The notes under the pieces were generated by a model. That model was not told the origin of the DNA. It saw only the letters and a program-made list of their open reading frames with translations, and ran no database searches. Both the position numbers and the translations under genes were made by a program. Of a stretch of 26,319 nucleotides of DNA, positions 1 to 7,080 are shown piece by piece. The number at the start of each line of letters is the position of its first letter. The stretch's first letter is position 1. Source of the stretch: a virus; IMG/VR virus record IMGVR_UViG_3300027898_000343, positions 1 through 26,319 of that record, one strand, 5' to 3'.

Positions 1-460
1 CATGAGCCGCGCCGCGCAGGTGGCCGGTCATGCCTTTGGAAAACTGATTGCCCGCGTCAACACCGGCCTTGTGCCAGTTAGCGGCTTTGGGCGTTGCCTG
101 CATCGCATGGGCGGAGGCTTTGGCCGCGTTAGAAATGCGCTGTTGGGCCGCCACAATCTGACCCGCCGCGCGGGTTGCGGCTGCAGCCTGATTGGCTTCG
201 GCCTGACCGGCCACCTGCGCGGCGCGGCTCATGTCATCACCGGCCTTGATCGCCGCCTCGCCGGATTTGGCGGTGGCGGTGCTAAGGGCTTCAGTTACTT
301 TGGTCTGGGTTTTGAGCGCCTGGTCAACCTGATGCGAGGCCTTGAGGGCGGTGGTCGTGCGCTTGTCACTGGCCACATCCATAGCGTGCTGGGCTGCGGC
401 AACCTTGTTGGCGGTGGCCGAGAAGCGGTCAACGGCTTCCAGCACAAACTGGAAATTCAT
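1..460 (-). CDS. Tail tape measure protein, N-terminal part (cut by window edge)
   Basis: The frame is open from an ATG at 460 to the window edge, giving 153 codons of an Ala/Lys/Gln-rich helical protein (start MNFQFVLEAVDRFSATANKV, then repeated Ala-rich heptads). This is the usual look of a tape measure N-terminus. A Shine-Dalgarno GGGAGG lies 10 nt upstream. The ATG overlaps the TGA of the frameshifted chaperone extension as ATGA, exactly where a tape measure gene is expected in Mu, P2 and lambda. The tape measure sets tail length and is threaded through the tail tube. The family call rests on position and composition rather than on a catalytic motif. Confidence 0.8.
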   Translation of the reverse strand, partial: MNFQFVLEAVDRFSATANKVAAAQHAMDVASDKRTTTALKASHQVDQALKTQTKVTEALSTATAKSGEAAIKAGDDMSRAAQVAGQAEANQAAAATRAAGQIVAAQQRISNAAKASAHAMQATPKAANWHKAGVDAGNQFSKGMTGHLRGAAH

Positions 461-1019
461 GTCTTGCTCGCCTCCCGGATCGCCTTGGCTTCGGCCTGGT
501 CATATCGATATTGCTGATCAATCCACCAGCCCATTTCGGCCAAGCTCATGGCCATCAATTCGCTATGTCTCCAGCCCCGCCTGATCATGTGGATATGATT
601 CAGCGGGCTGGGCAATATTACTTTCCCGCTGCACCCGCCGGATCATTCTTGGCCTTGCCGCCAAACAGGGTGCCGACGATCTGCAGATGATCCATGGCCG
701 GGATAAACTCGGCATAGTCTTCCAGCGTCAGACGCTCACCGTCAAAGGTGGATACTGCGGTGATGAACGCGGTCTGCACCACATCCTGATTGGAGCCACC
801 AAAACGCTGGGCACGCTGCCATGCGGCATAGGGCACAAATTTGGGCATGGACACTTTGACGCCGGTGACATCCAGCACAAATTCCGTGTCACCCGCAGCG
901 GCGGCTTTGAGCGCGCGCAGCTTGTCCACCACAGTCGGCTTCGCCTCCTGGGTAGCTGCCGACTGATCGGCGGCGGCTGGATCGGCCTGGGCACCGACCA
1001 GAGTATTAAAATCCACCAT
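457..1019 (-). CDS. Tail assembly chaperone, long form made by -1 frameshift
   Basis: If ribosomes slip back one base on GGGAAAG (627-621), the frame bypasses the TAA at 620-618. It then runs for 54 more codons to a TGA at 459-457 that overlaps the tape measure ATG. The product would be about 187 residues. Its extension contains SLAEMGWWIDQQYRYDQAEA, a Trp/Tyr-rich helical tail similar in character to known gpE'/GT extensions. Lambda G/GT, P2 E/E' and Mu gp41 use the same arrangement. The open second frame, the phase of the heptamer and the downstream hairpin are read directly from the sequence; frameshifting itself is inferred. Confidence 0.8.
571..627 (-). promoter_or_regulatory. Programmed -1 frameshift signal: slippery heptamer plus hairpin
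   Basis: The heptamer GGGAAAG (627-621) fits X XXY YYZ in the chaperone's reading frame. Nine bases later a long hairpin begins. Arm CCAGCCCGC (611-603) pairs with GCGGGGCTGG (580-571), and the stem continues inward through CTGAATCAT / ATGATCAG to a six-base loop ATCCAC, about 16 pairs with three single-base bulges. Slippery site, 9-nt spacer and stable stem are the three standard elements of -1 frameshift stimulators. Confidence 0.8.
618..1019 (-). CDS. Tail assembly chaperone, short form (gp41/gpE-like)
   Basis: This 133-residue protein lies between the tail tube and tape measure genes, the fixed place of the tail assembly chaperone in long-tailed phages. It is acidic with a Gln/Ala-rich first 30 residues and a compact domain containing FVLDVTGVKVSMPKFVPYAA. 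Chaperones of this group coat the tape measure before the tube polymerises around it and are not part of the finished virion. The start is ATG at 1019 with a strong GGAGGT 6 nt upstream. The last codons GCG-GGA-AAG before TAA form a slippery heptamer, so a longer product is expected as well (see the entry at 457-1019). Confidence 0.75.
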   Translation of the reverse strand: MVDFNTLVGAQADPAAADQSAATQEAKPTVVDKLRALKAAAAGDTEFVLDVTGVKVSMPKFVPYAAWQRAQRFGGSNQDVVQTAFITAVSTFDGERLTLEDYAEFIPAMDHLQIVGTLFGGKAKNDPAGAAGK

Positions 1020-1085
1020 GACTTACCTCCATTTACGTTGAGCGAATTCCTGTCCAAAAAGTCTGCAACTTTTTGGGAACGCGCT

Positions 1086-1601
1086 TTAATTCGGCCAGAC
1101 CGGCTGGCCCATGACATTGTTGACCTGACGCATCACGTCGATTTCGCGCAGCGGCGTCGAGGAATTGGACAGGGTTTGCACGAAGCGCAGCGCCGAATAT
1201 TCGGCGTCGCCTTCAAAACTCTCGCCCAGTTTGAACGGCTTGCCGTCGAGTTTGCGGATCAACATCGTGATCATGGTGACCAGCCGGAAACTGTTGGCCG
1301 CATTCAGCCCCGCCGAATCAAACACATCCACATAGGAATTGAGCGAGAAGGTGATTGGCACCGTTGGATTGCACAGACGCGGATACAAATCCGGGTCCAG
1401 AAAATCGATCGTCAGTTTGCCCGTCAGTTCCTTGAGCGTGCGGCCGGGCAAAGAGATGACGGCGATCTGCCCCAGCGTCTCGTGCTTGACCTCCATATAT
1501 TCGACGGCGGGCGGCGAAAAATCCTTGAAGCGGCCCACCAGTGCCGTGCCGTCGAGATAGACATTGGCGTTGGTGATCTGGCCGATTTTGACAGCGTCCA
1601 T
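1086..1601 (-). CDS. Major tail tube protein, P2 FII-like
   Basis: This 171-residue protein follows the sheath gene and should form the inner tube of a contractile tail. The layout matches the P2 FII tube family rather than the shorter Mu gpM: an N-terminal strand region (KIGQITNANVYLDGTALVGR), a charged 'VEYMEVKHETLGQIAVISLPGR' type segment, and a 'LTGKLTIDFLDPDLYPRL' type strand. The start ATG at 1601 is preceded by AAGGAGTTTCAC, a good ribosome site. It is probably translated from the same mRNA as the sheath, 10 nt downstream. Its C-terminus 'GQPVWPN' is followed by a 66-nt gap before the chaperone. Confidence 0.75.
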   Translation of the reverse strand: MDAVKIGQITNANVYLDGTALVGRFKDFSPPAVEYMEVKHETLGQIAVISLPGRTLKELTGKLTIDFLDPDLYPRLCNPTVPITFSLNSYVDVFDSAGLNAANSFRLVTMITMLIRKLDGKPFKLGESFEGDAEYSALRFVQTLSNSSTPLREIDVMRQVNNVMGQPVWPN

Positions 1602-1611
1602 GTGAAACTCC

Positions 1612-2904
1612 TTATGCGGTCAGCAGGCCAAGCGCCGTGTTGACGAAGTTGAGATCGATCGAAGAATCAATCGTGATGCGGTGCAGGATGCCCATGACAG
1701 CGAAGGACAGTTTGTAAAAAACGCGGCCCTCATTGGCGATCTGCCGCGCCGTGTTGCGCTGGCGGTCAAACGCGAAACTGGAGCCATAGAGCCAGCCGTC
1801 GCCGCCCACGCCCTTGGTGGCCAGATAGGCGCGGACATTTTCTTCGACCATGTCAACGACCTGCGGTGAGGCAAAGTCGTCGATATAGGGCAGCGTATAA
1901 AATAGGATCGCATCTTCCAGCACGTCGGCAGTGGCACGGCCATGCAGCCAGGTCATCTGATCAACCACGGTGGGCATAGCGGCAGAATGCGCGCCATAAG
2001 TTTTGATGCCGGAACCGTAATAGGTCATGGCGGTGACGATGCCCGCGCCGTTCAGCAGATCGGTGTCAGAATTATAGGACTGCGGCAGGAAGAAAATATC
2101 CGTCTCGGTTCCGGCGACATCAGGCATGGCCTGATTGGAGGGCGAACGGTGCGGCCCGATCTGGGAGCACAGACGATTCCACACACCGGTAAAATGCTGG
2201 CTGTAAGGCTGCAGGCTGTTGCCGCCGGTCACCGGATCAAGCGCATTGACCTGCGGGAAACAGATGACGGCACGGTTGGAGCCGGTGTTGTAATCACCGC
2301 CAACGCCGCGCGCTTCGATCGCCTGCTGCTTGGTCATGCCGGGCGGCATGTCATAGATGGCATGGCCGCGCACATCATTGGCGACAACCAGCATCTTTTC
2401 GCGCACACCCTGCAGCGTGGTGAAACGCGGCGCGATAATCTTGCGTGGGAAGAAACCAAATCGCGGATAGCAAGCATAGGCCACATTAAATCCTGTGGCA
2501 TTGCCAGAGGCATCAGTGGAACCGACCATGTCAACGGGGCTGACCTGCGTCGGGTCGGGCGCACCGGCAACATTCTTGTGCACATCGGGATCAAAGATAT
2601 TGTTGACCACAATGGTGCCGACGCCCTTGCCATCCGTGTCCTTATTGAACATCGCCGCCAGAGCTTCGGGGATCGAATAACCACCGGCAGTGGCGGCATT
2701 GCCGAACTGGGCGGCGTCGGCAAGAGTGCGCACGACAACCGGCTTGTTGATATAAGCCGCGCGCTTGGCGGGCGTATCATAAAGCTGATGGATCGGCGCG
2801 GTGCCCTGCAGATAGGTAATCGCCGCCTTGACATCGGTGACGCTGGATGTGCCCGTAAAATTCTCGATGACTTCCGGGCCGTGGTGATAGGCTTCTCCCG
2901 ACAT
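1612..2904 (-). CDS. Contractile tail sheath protein, P2 FI-like
   Basis: This 430-residue protein starts with SGEAYHHGPEVIENFTG, the 'YHHG..V.E...G' opening typical of P2-type FI sheath proteins. It is followed by a 'TYLQGTAPIHQLYDTPAKRAAYINKPVVV' region with the 'lNkPvli' motif seen in that family. The C-terminal part (SPQVVDMVEENVRAYLATKG, then GRVFYKLSFAVMGILHRI) matches the conserved sheath domain that wraps the tube. The presence of a sheath makes this a myovirus. ATG at 2904 has AGGAGCACCC upstream. In Mu the sheath is gpL; here the position is the same but the sequence looks P2-like. Confidence 0.9.
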   Translation of the reverse strand: MSGEAYHHGPEVIENFTGTSSVTDVKAAITYLQGTAPIHQLYDTPAKRAAYINKPVVVRTLADAAQFGNAATAGGYSIPEALAAMFNKDTDGKGVGTIVVNNIFDPDVHKNVAGAPDPTQVSPVDMVGSTDASGNATGFNVAYACYPRFGFFPRKIIAPRFTTLQGVREKMLVVANDVRGHAIYDMPPGMTKQQAIEARGVGGDYNTGSNRAVICFPQVNALDPVTGGNSLQPYSQHFTGVWNRLCSQIGPHRSPSNQAMPDVAGTETDIFFLPQSYNSDTDLLNGAGIVTAMTYYGSGIKTYGAHSAAMPTVVDQMTWLHGRATADVLEDAILFYTLPYIDDFASPQVVDMVEENVRAYLATKGVGGDGWLYGSSFAFDRQRNTARQIANEGRVFYKLSFAVMGILHRITIDSSIDLNFVNTALGLLTA

Positions 2905-2919
2905 GGGTGCTCCTTGATT

Positions 2920-3198
2920 TTAAGGGTTGTTGCCAGCGGGCGCGGCCTGCGGCGCGGGCTGGACGTTCGCGGCCGGTGCATTGACCGGCGCATTGGGAGC
3001 GGCCTGGGCAGGGGCGGGTTGCGGGATCAGCCAGCCGCGCGCCGCCCAGTTGATGACCAGCGGCAGAGTGTCCGGCAGATCGACACTGCAGCCGGGATAG
3101 AGGTTGCCTTCGAACAGCGCATCCTCCGGCTTGTCATCCGGGGCTGACGGGTTGCGAATGGTGATGGCGTGCATCGGGCCGTGATAAGTGTATTTCAT
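2920..3198 (-). CDS. Small hypothetical protein before the sheath
   Basis: This 92-residue protein occupies the place of Mu gp38 (DUF2635), a small gene just before the sheath, but I do not see the usual short DUF2635 motif. Residues 1-60 contain a compact folded part (ITIRNPSAPDDKPEDALFEG, ending VINWAARGWLIPQP). The last 30 residues are an Ala/Pro/Asn-rich, probably disordered tail. Its ATG overlaps the stop of the gp37-like gene by 4 nt, indicating translational coupling. A connector or sheath-assembly role is only suggested by position. Confidence 0.65.
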   Translation of the reverse strand: MKYTYHGPMHAITIRNPSAPDDKPEDALFEGNLYPGCSVDLPDTLPLVINWAARGWLIPQPAPAQAAPNAPVNAPAANVQPAPQAAPAGNNP

Positions 3199-3707
3199 AG
3201 ACGCCTCTCTGACGGGTGTGGCCAGTTGCCACCGACTGCCGGGATTTGGCCCCGGAACATGATTGTGTAAGTCCAGATCAGGCCGTCCTGACTGGTGAGG
3301 CCGTCTTCGACCGGAGCCAGCGGGCTTGATCCTTCGACCTGACGGTTCTGCAAAATGCGCCGGATGGCTTCGACGACATTGGGCGCGCCCGTCTCCCCCT
3401 GGATGCCACGGGCCAGAACCGCAATATCAATATCGAAGCTGCGCTGGAGCATCGCGGCCATGGCATTGGCCTGTCCGGTGTAACGCGAACCGCGATAGTG
3501 GACGATGATCGCGCCGTCATATTCGCCGATGTCAAATTCAGCGATCCTGTCAGGCATAGCCGCCACGCGGAAATTGCCCGGCGCTTCCTGCGTCAGAATT
3601 TCGACCAGGGCCGCAACGATGCGGCCGGGCCATTCTAACGGGCGCGGCGCTTTGGCCGCTTCAAACTGGGCCGCGACGGCAGCACTGGGGGATGAAATAT
3701 TGATCAT
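3195..3707 (-). CDS. Mu gp37-like protein (head-tail joining region)
   Basis: The 170-residue product resembles the Gp37 family of Mu-like phages. It has a helical N-terminus with 'IVAALVEILTQEAPGNFRV', a central 'FDIGEYDGAIIVHYRGSRYT' segment, an 'RSFDIDIAVLARG' strand pair, and a C-terminal 'GLIWTYTIMFRGQIP' strand. Such genes lie between capsid and sheath and are probably tail completion or neck proteins. The start overlaps the upstream gp36-like stop by 4 nt and the end overlaps the next start by 4 nt, so three genes form a coupled set. An alternative, later start cannot be excluded because the first 25 residues are Ala-rich and unremarkable. Confidence 0.75.
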   Translation of the reverse strand: MINISSPSAAVAAQFEAAKAPRPLEWPGRIVAALVEILTQEAPGNFRVAAMPDRIAEFDIGEYDGAIIVHYRGSRYTGQANAMAAMLQRSFDIDIAVLARGIQGETGAPNVVEAIRRILQNRQVEGSSPLAPVEDGLTSQDGLIWTYTIMFRGQIPAVGGNWPHPSERRL

Positions 3708-4174
3708 CGCTGCGCCCCTTCAACCGACAGACGCCAGCCGTCGAGAACTTCCCGTGCTTTCGACGGATGCCCCGCAACGGACACGCGCATTTCGGTGGCG
3801 GCAATATTGTTTGCGCCGGGCTGGTTGGCGTCGATCGCCAGACGGCCGGACTGGATGTCGCGCAACCGGGCGATTGCATCCTCATAGCGCTGGCGCACTT
3901 CGGCATTGACGCCGGACTGGTCACCCGCCTTGTAGCGCAGCCGATAGAAAGCGATGTCAACGCAAAAGCCCTTGAGCAGATCAGGCACCGGCACAATGTC
4001 GGAGGGATAGCGGGCGCGGATATAACCGGTGATCAGATCGCCAGCCCAGGCGACAGCGGCGGCAATCTTGGCCATGTCGAGACGGCGCGCACCGCGCGGG
4101 CCATCGCCCGCCACTGTGTCGGCTTCTTGTGCGCCTATGCGCTCGACAAATTCATCTGCGCTCAAGATGATCAT
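3704..4174 (-). CDS. Mu gp36-like protein (DUF1320), neck/connector
   Basis: The 156-residue product starts MIILSADEFVERIGAQEADT, the opening of the DUF1320 family (Mu gp36). Next come a helical 'AKIAAAVAWAGDLITGYIRARYP' segment and 'VPDLLKGFCVDIAFYRLRYK', the usual DUF1320 helices. The family resembles head-tail connector proteins that extend the portal. I chose ATG 4174. The same frame is open for 23 more codons upstream, but those residues (RAGPAAMRGNPPG...) do not belong to the family and cross the hairpins at 4207-4258. The gene is coupled to the gp37-like gene. Confidence 0.8.
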   Translation of the reverse strand: MIILSADEFVERIGAQEADTVAGDGPRGARRLDMAKIAAAVAWAGDLITGYIRARYPSDIVPVPDLLKGFCVDIAFYRLRYKAGDQSGVNAEVRQRYEDAIARLRDIQSGRLAIDANQPGANNIAATEMRVSVAGHPSKAREVLDGWRLSVEGAQR

Positions 4175-4206
4175 GGACAGGCTCTCTACCCCTTGAAAAA
4201 GTCCCG

Positions 4207-4258
4207 GAGGGTTTCCCCTCATAGCTGCCGGGCCAGCTCGCATTGACCCTGACGGGTC
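4207..4258 (-). other. Two small hairpins between capsid-side and connector genes
   Basis: The 102-nt gap between two structural genes contains two perfect 5-bp stems: GACCC-tgac-GGGTC at 4245-4258 and GAGGG-tttc-CCCTC at 4207-4220. On the minus strand the second is followed, after CGGGAC, by TTTTTC. This may be a weak terminator or attenuator that lowers connector and tail expression relative to the capsid. The T-run is separated from the stem, so the call is tentative. Confidence 0.4.
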
Positions 4259-4276
4259 GGGTATTCTTGGTCAGTT

Positions 4277-4465
4277 TTACTTGGGGGGCTGCTGCGGCTG
4301 TTGCGGAGCGGGCGGCTTCACGGTGACCGCGCCGGACTTGACCAGTTCGGTGGCATCATCAATGCCGAGTTCCACGCTCTCGCCCTTGTTGTAAAACTCA
4401 CCGTCGAGCTTCACGCGGCGCACTACGGTGCAGCTGATTTTCTGGGTGTTGGTTGCCTTGGCCAT
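4277..4465 (-). CDS. Small hypothetical head gene (gp35-position protein)
   Basis: This 62-residue protein lies directly after the major capsid gene, in the position of Mu gp35. It has a basic start (AKATNTQKISCTVVRRV), then 'KLDGEFYNKGESVELGIDDA' and 'TELVKSGAVTV', which looks like a small beta-rich module seen after capsid genes in many Mu-like phages. It ends in a Pro/Gln-rich tail. ATG at 4465 is preceded by GAGGAACCGAC. No enzymatic motif is visible; a minor head or decoration role is inferred from place only. Confidence 0.7.
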   Translation of the reverse strand: MAKATNTQKISCTVVRRVKLDGEFYNKGESVELGIDDATELVKSGAVTVKPPAPQQPQQPPK

Positions 4466-4474
4466 GTCGGTTCC

Positions 4475-5416
4475 TCAAATGGGGTTTTCGATCAGGAAAC
4501 CGGCGTCAGTGCCGGTGACCACCGGCGCGCGCTCTTGCGTGACGCCATAAATCCAGGACTTGCGGTCATTGTCCCAGTAGGGCTGTTCGACAATCGGATA
4601 GCCGTCGAGCCGGTAGCTGTAGCCATAGGACGGCGACAGGTAGGTGCCGTCGCGGTTGACGTAGGCCAGCGTGGCGGCATTACCCCAAACAAAGGTGGCG
4701 GGCGTATCGTCCGGCGCATCGGTGGGCAGATAGACCGCCCGGCCAACGATGACCTGCTCAATATCGAAATAGGCCGCCAGCATATCGACGGTGATGGATT
4801 CACGGCCGGTATATTTGAACTGGTCTTTGATCTTCGGATGTTTGCGCAATGCGGCAAACACTTCACGGCCAATGACCAGGGTGTTGGGCTCGACGCCAAT
4901 CTTGGCGGCGACGGTCAGCTTGCCGTCTTCGATCTGGGTGAACGGATCAGAATTGGGATCAGTCCATTTGTCAGTGCCCGCCACCGCCATCGTATTGCCA
5001 TTGGCATAATTGGCTGGGTTGCTGGCCAGATCGGCAGCCAGCTTTTCGTGACCAAGATCAACGACGTTGAGCACCATGTTGATCGACTTGGACGCCATAT
5101 CAACGCCGGGCAGCTGCGCCGCCTGGGCGATTTCGCGCGGCACGATGGCGTTAAGAGCATCCTGCACCAGTGCAATCGGATCGGATTCAAAACCGTAGGT
5201 CACCGTCTTGGTGGACGCACCCGGCGCACGGCGGGTGTTCATGATCCGAAAGCTCTCCTTGCCGAATTTGAGCACCTTCATGGAGCGCTGCGGCACCGAC
5301 ACCTGCGGAAACAGGGCGGCAAAGATGGTGGCGGCATTGACGTAACCGCGTGCCTGGGTGGTCAGGATAGGGTCAATGACCTGCGCCTGATTCAGGTTAA
5401 GATTGTTCGGGGCCAT
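4475..5416 (-). CDS. Major capsid protein (HK97-fold type)
   Basis: This 313-residue protein follows the protease/scaffold and decoration genes and has the size and composition of an HK97-fold capsid subunit. The N-terminal arm (LTTQARGYVNAATIFAALFP) is followed by 'VPQRSMKVLKFGKESFRI', a long helix region around 'ALVQDALNAIVPREIAQAA', and a C-terminal half with 'GVEPNTLVIGREVFAALRKH' and 'DIEQVIVGRAVYLPTDA'. These last segments are common near the capsid A-domain. Sequence similarity to Mu gpT itself is not obvious. The subunit would form the icosahedral shell around the scaffold encoded by the gene at 5788. ATG 5416 has AAGGATAACAC upstream. Confidence 0.85.
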   Translation of the reverse strand: MAPNNLNLNQAQVIDPILTTQARGYVNAATIFAALFPQVSVPQRSMKVLKFGKESFRIMNTRRAPGASTKTVTYGFESDPIALVQDALNAIVPREIAQAAQLPGVDMASKSINMVLNVVDLGHEKLAADLASNPANYANGNTMAVAGTDKWTDPNSDPFTQIEDGKLTVAAKIGVEPNTLVIGREVFAALRKHPKIKDQFKYTGRESITVDMLAAYFDIEQVIVGRAVYLPTDAPDDTPATFVWGNAATLAYVNRDGTYLSPSYGYSYRLDGYPIVEQPYWDNDRKSWIYGVTQERAPVVTGTDAGFLIENPI

Positions 5417-5456
5417 GTGTTATCCTTTTACGCAACGCTTAAAAAGCTGGACTGGG

Positions 5457-5795
5457 TTAGGCGGGGAAGCGGACGATGCGCACGGGATAACCCGCGCCCA
5501 CCACGTCAGAAACGGCGCGGCCACAGGCCGGATCAGCATCGGCGGCTGGAACAGCACGGCCACTATCGTCGCACTTGATGCGCTGGCCGTGATTGATCGG
5601 CGCACCTGCCTCAACCGAGAGACGGCCTGCCACATAGGCAGCATAAAGATCGCCGTCGCGGGCGTCGGTCGCAGCCACGCCATAGACCGGATCACCTGCA
5701 TGGGCCTGCGCCCCGCTATAATTGACGAACCGGCCGCCGATAATCGCGCCGGAGGCCTGCAGCGTGTCGGCCAGAACTACGTTGTTGTCATACAT
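5457..5795 (-). CDS. Capsid decoration protein, DUF2190-like
   Basis: This 112-residue protein lies between scaffold and capsid genes and matches the look of DUF2190 proteins, short beta-rich proteins that stabilise the shell from outside. Visible elements are 'GRFVNYSGAQAHAGDPVYGV' at about 22-41, Gly/Ala-rich strands, and the closing 'CGRAVSDVVGAGYPVRIVRF'. The first ATG at 5795 overlaps the end of the scaffold gene by 8 nt, so translation may be coupled. There are two Cys, not clustered. Function is inferred from family and place. Confidence 0.75.
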   Translation of the reverse strand: MYDNNVVLADTLQASGAIIGGRFVNYSGAQAHAGDPVYGVAATDARDGDLYAAYVAGRLSVEAGAPINHGQRIKCDDSGRAVPAADADPACGRAVSDVVGAGYPVRIVRFPA

Positions 5796-6258
5796 TGGAG
5801 ACTGCCTTTACCGAATCGAGGAAAGAGACTTTGGGATTGGCCGCCTGGTAGGCCTGCGCCTTCGCCAGAACTTCCAGACCGGCACTGTCCACTTCGCGCC
5901 CGATCGGCGCAGCGAAGCTGGCACTGCCGCCGCCCTGTGCGGGCAGATCGGCGCGGCCATATTGAACAACCGGCGGCTGGGATTTGAGGATGTCGCGGAT
6001 GACATCGACAGCCGGAGCACTGATTGTCGCACCGCCCTCGGCAAATGAAGCCGACGTGTCGGTGCCGCCCAGCGCATCGAGCGCGCTGATCAGCTTGACC
6101 TTGGAGGCGGGCAGCAAGCGGCCCTCGTTGACCAGGGTTTCAGCAAAGCTGGCATTGGCATCGTGGCGCAGCTTGTCTTCCTGCGCTTTGAGCGCCGCCT
6201 CTCGGCGCGTCAGTTCAACTTCACGCGCCGCAGCTGCGGCGGCATCGGCATTGGACAT
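5788..6258 (-). CDS. Scaffold protein from internal in-frame start (Mu Z-like)
   Basis: An ATG at 6258 lies in frame inside the protease gene and is preceded by GGAG with a 9-nt spacer (CCGGAGAAAAATCCCATG). Translation from it gives 156 residues beginning MSNADAAAAAAREVELTRRE, a helical scaffold that starts just after the Lys/Pro-rich linker. Mu (I/Z), lambda (C/Nu3) and many other phages make their scaffold this way. The site and domain boundary are visible in the sequence; actual use of the start is inferred. Confidence 0.7.
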   Translation of the reverse strand: MSNADAAAAAAREVELTRREAALKAQEDKLRHDANASFAETLVNEGRLLPASKVKLISALDALGGTDTSASFAEGGATISAPAVDVIRDILKSQPPVVQYGRADLPAQGGGSASFAAPIGREVDSAGLEVLAKAQAYQAANPKVSFLDSVKAVSNV

Positions 6259-6912
6259 GGGATTTTTCTCCGGTGGTTTAACAAGTGGTTTGACGGGCGC
6301 GGCAAAGCCGGGCGTCTTGTCGTCGTCATCGCCCTGGGCATCGATCCAGCCGATCGTCCAGGCGGGCATGGCCTTGTCAGCTTCCTCCAGCCCGAACTTG
6401 CCGATCAGCCAATCGCGCAGGCCGCGAAACTGCGAAGCGACGTCTTTGAATCCGGGGTCGCTGAATTCGGCAGAGGCGAAAGTGACAACGCCATCATCAT
6501 TGGCCGATAGCTCAACCGGCTTGAGGCCCGTGACGGCCGGTGCCGCGCCGCCCAGAAATCCGATGTGTTTGGGATACCAGGTGCCGGGCTTGGGATTGTT
6601 CGGGGCTTCCGGCCGAAACAGCGATAAAGAGATGCGCTTGTAACGGCCGTCCTTCACCGCCTGTTCGAATTGCGGTTCCAGCTGGCTAAGGTCGGCTGTC
6701 AGTCGGGCCACCGTGTCGTCATAAGCAAATCCGGCGGCCCAGCCATAGGCGGGACTATCGGTGTTGGGGTGACCGACAACAGCAGGCGCGGGGGACAGGG
6801 CGGCGTCATAGCGCGCGGCCAGCGCTTTAAGATCATCAGCCGTCAAAGTGACAGCTGGCCCGCTCATTGGCGTGAATGTGCCGGGCCGGAAAACCTCTAT
6901 GGTGCGACTCAT
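5788..6912 (-). CDS. Prohead protease with scaffold domain (Mu gene I type)
   Basis: The 374-residue product resembles Mu I. The N-terminal half carries the protease-like region (SRTIEVFRPGTFTPMSG, then 'APAVVGHPNTDSPAYGWAAG' near 40-60). His47 lies in the conserved GHP motif typical of this peptidase group. After a linker rich in Lys/Pro, residues 219-374 form a helical scaffold (ELTRREAALKAQEDKLRHDA). It should cut itself and the scaffold after prohead assembly. A second start inside the gene (6258) probably makes the scaffold alone. Upstream lies a dyad that I infer to be a late-activator site. ATG 6912 has GAGGG close by. Confidence 0.85.
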   Translation of the reverse strand: MSRTIEVFRPGTFTPMSGPAVTLTADDLKALAARYDAALSPAPAVVGHPNTDSPAYGWAAGFAYDDTVARLTADLSQLEPQFEQAVKDGRYKRISLSLFRPEAPNNPKPGTWYPKHIGFLGGAAPAVTGLKPVELSANDDGVVTFASAEFSDPGFKDVASQFRGLRDWLIGKFGLEEADKAMPAWTIGWIDAQGDDDDKTPGFAAPVKPLVKPPEKNPMSNADAAAAAAREVELTRREAALKAQEDKLRHDANASFAETLVNEGRLLPASKVKLISALDALGGTDTSASFAEGGATISAPAVDVIRDILKSQPPVVQYGRADLPAQGGGSASFAAPIGREVDSAGLEVLAKAQAYQAANPKVSFLDSVKAVSNV

Positions 6913-6940
6913 AATCCCTCACTGCAGGACTGCAATTGAG

Positions 6941-6989
6941 ATTTGATTTGGCACCAACGGCGGGGGATAAAATACCGGAACTGTTCCGG
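6941..6989 (-). promoter_or_regulatory. Putative late promoter PI-like with activator dyad
   Basis: CCGGAACTGTTCCGG (6975-6989) is a perfect 15-base dyad with a single central base, about 60 bp upstream of the protease gene. A TCAAAT box (minus strand 6946-6941) lies about 38 bp downstream of the dyad centre and could be the -10. No good -35 is present, as expected for an activator-dependent promoter. A near-identical dyad stands before the lysis block (15960-15972). Mu has its C-dependent promoter PI at this very place. Confidence 0.65.
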
Positions 6990-7080
6990 GGATTCGACTG
7001 CATCGAACCGGTCAACAATGCCTCAAACAGGTGGGCGGCGCAACCTCACGCGGAACGGCCCGTGCCCGTGAAATTAAAAT

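Noticed and set aside
687-1643. A 318-codon open frame on the plus strand
   Set aside because: It spans the opposite strand of two tail genes and the gap between them; an antisense artefact of high GC.
1942-3147. A 401-codon open frame on the plus strand
   Set aside because: It lies opposite the sheath gene, is rich in Arg/Gly/Ile/His as expected for an antisense frame in GC-rich DNA, and lacks family features.
4301-5578. A 425-codon open frame on the plus strand
   Set aside because: It is antisense to the capsid gene, with unlikely composition and no ribosome site; the minus-strand gene is well supported.
6996-7016. A GGTTCGA...TCGAATCC stretch on the minus strand, like a tRNA T-arm
   Set aside because: The loop and stem lengths are wrong and no acceptor, D or anticodon arms can be formed around it.
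7050-7062. A CGGAACGGCCCG half-site upstream of the protease gene
   Set aside because: Only the left half matches the dyad; the right half is degenerate.
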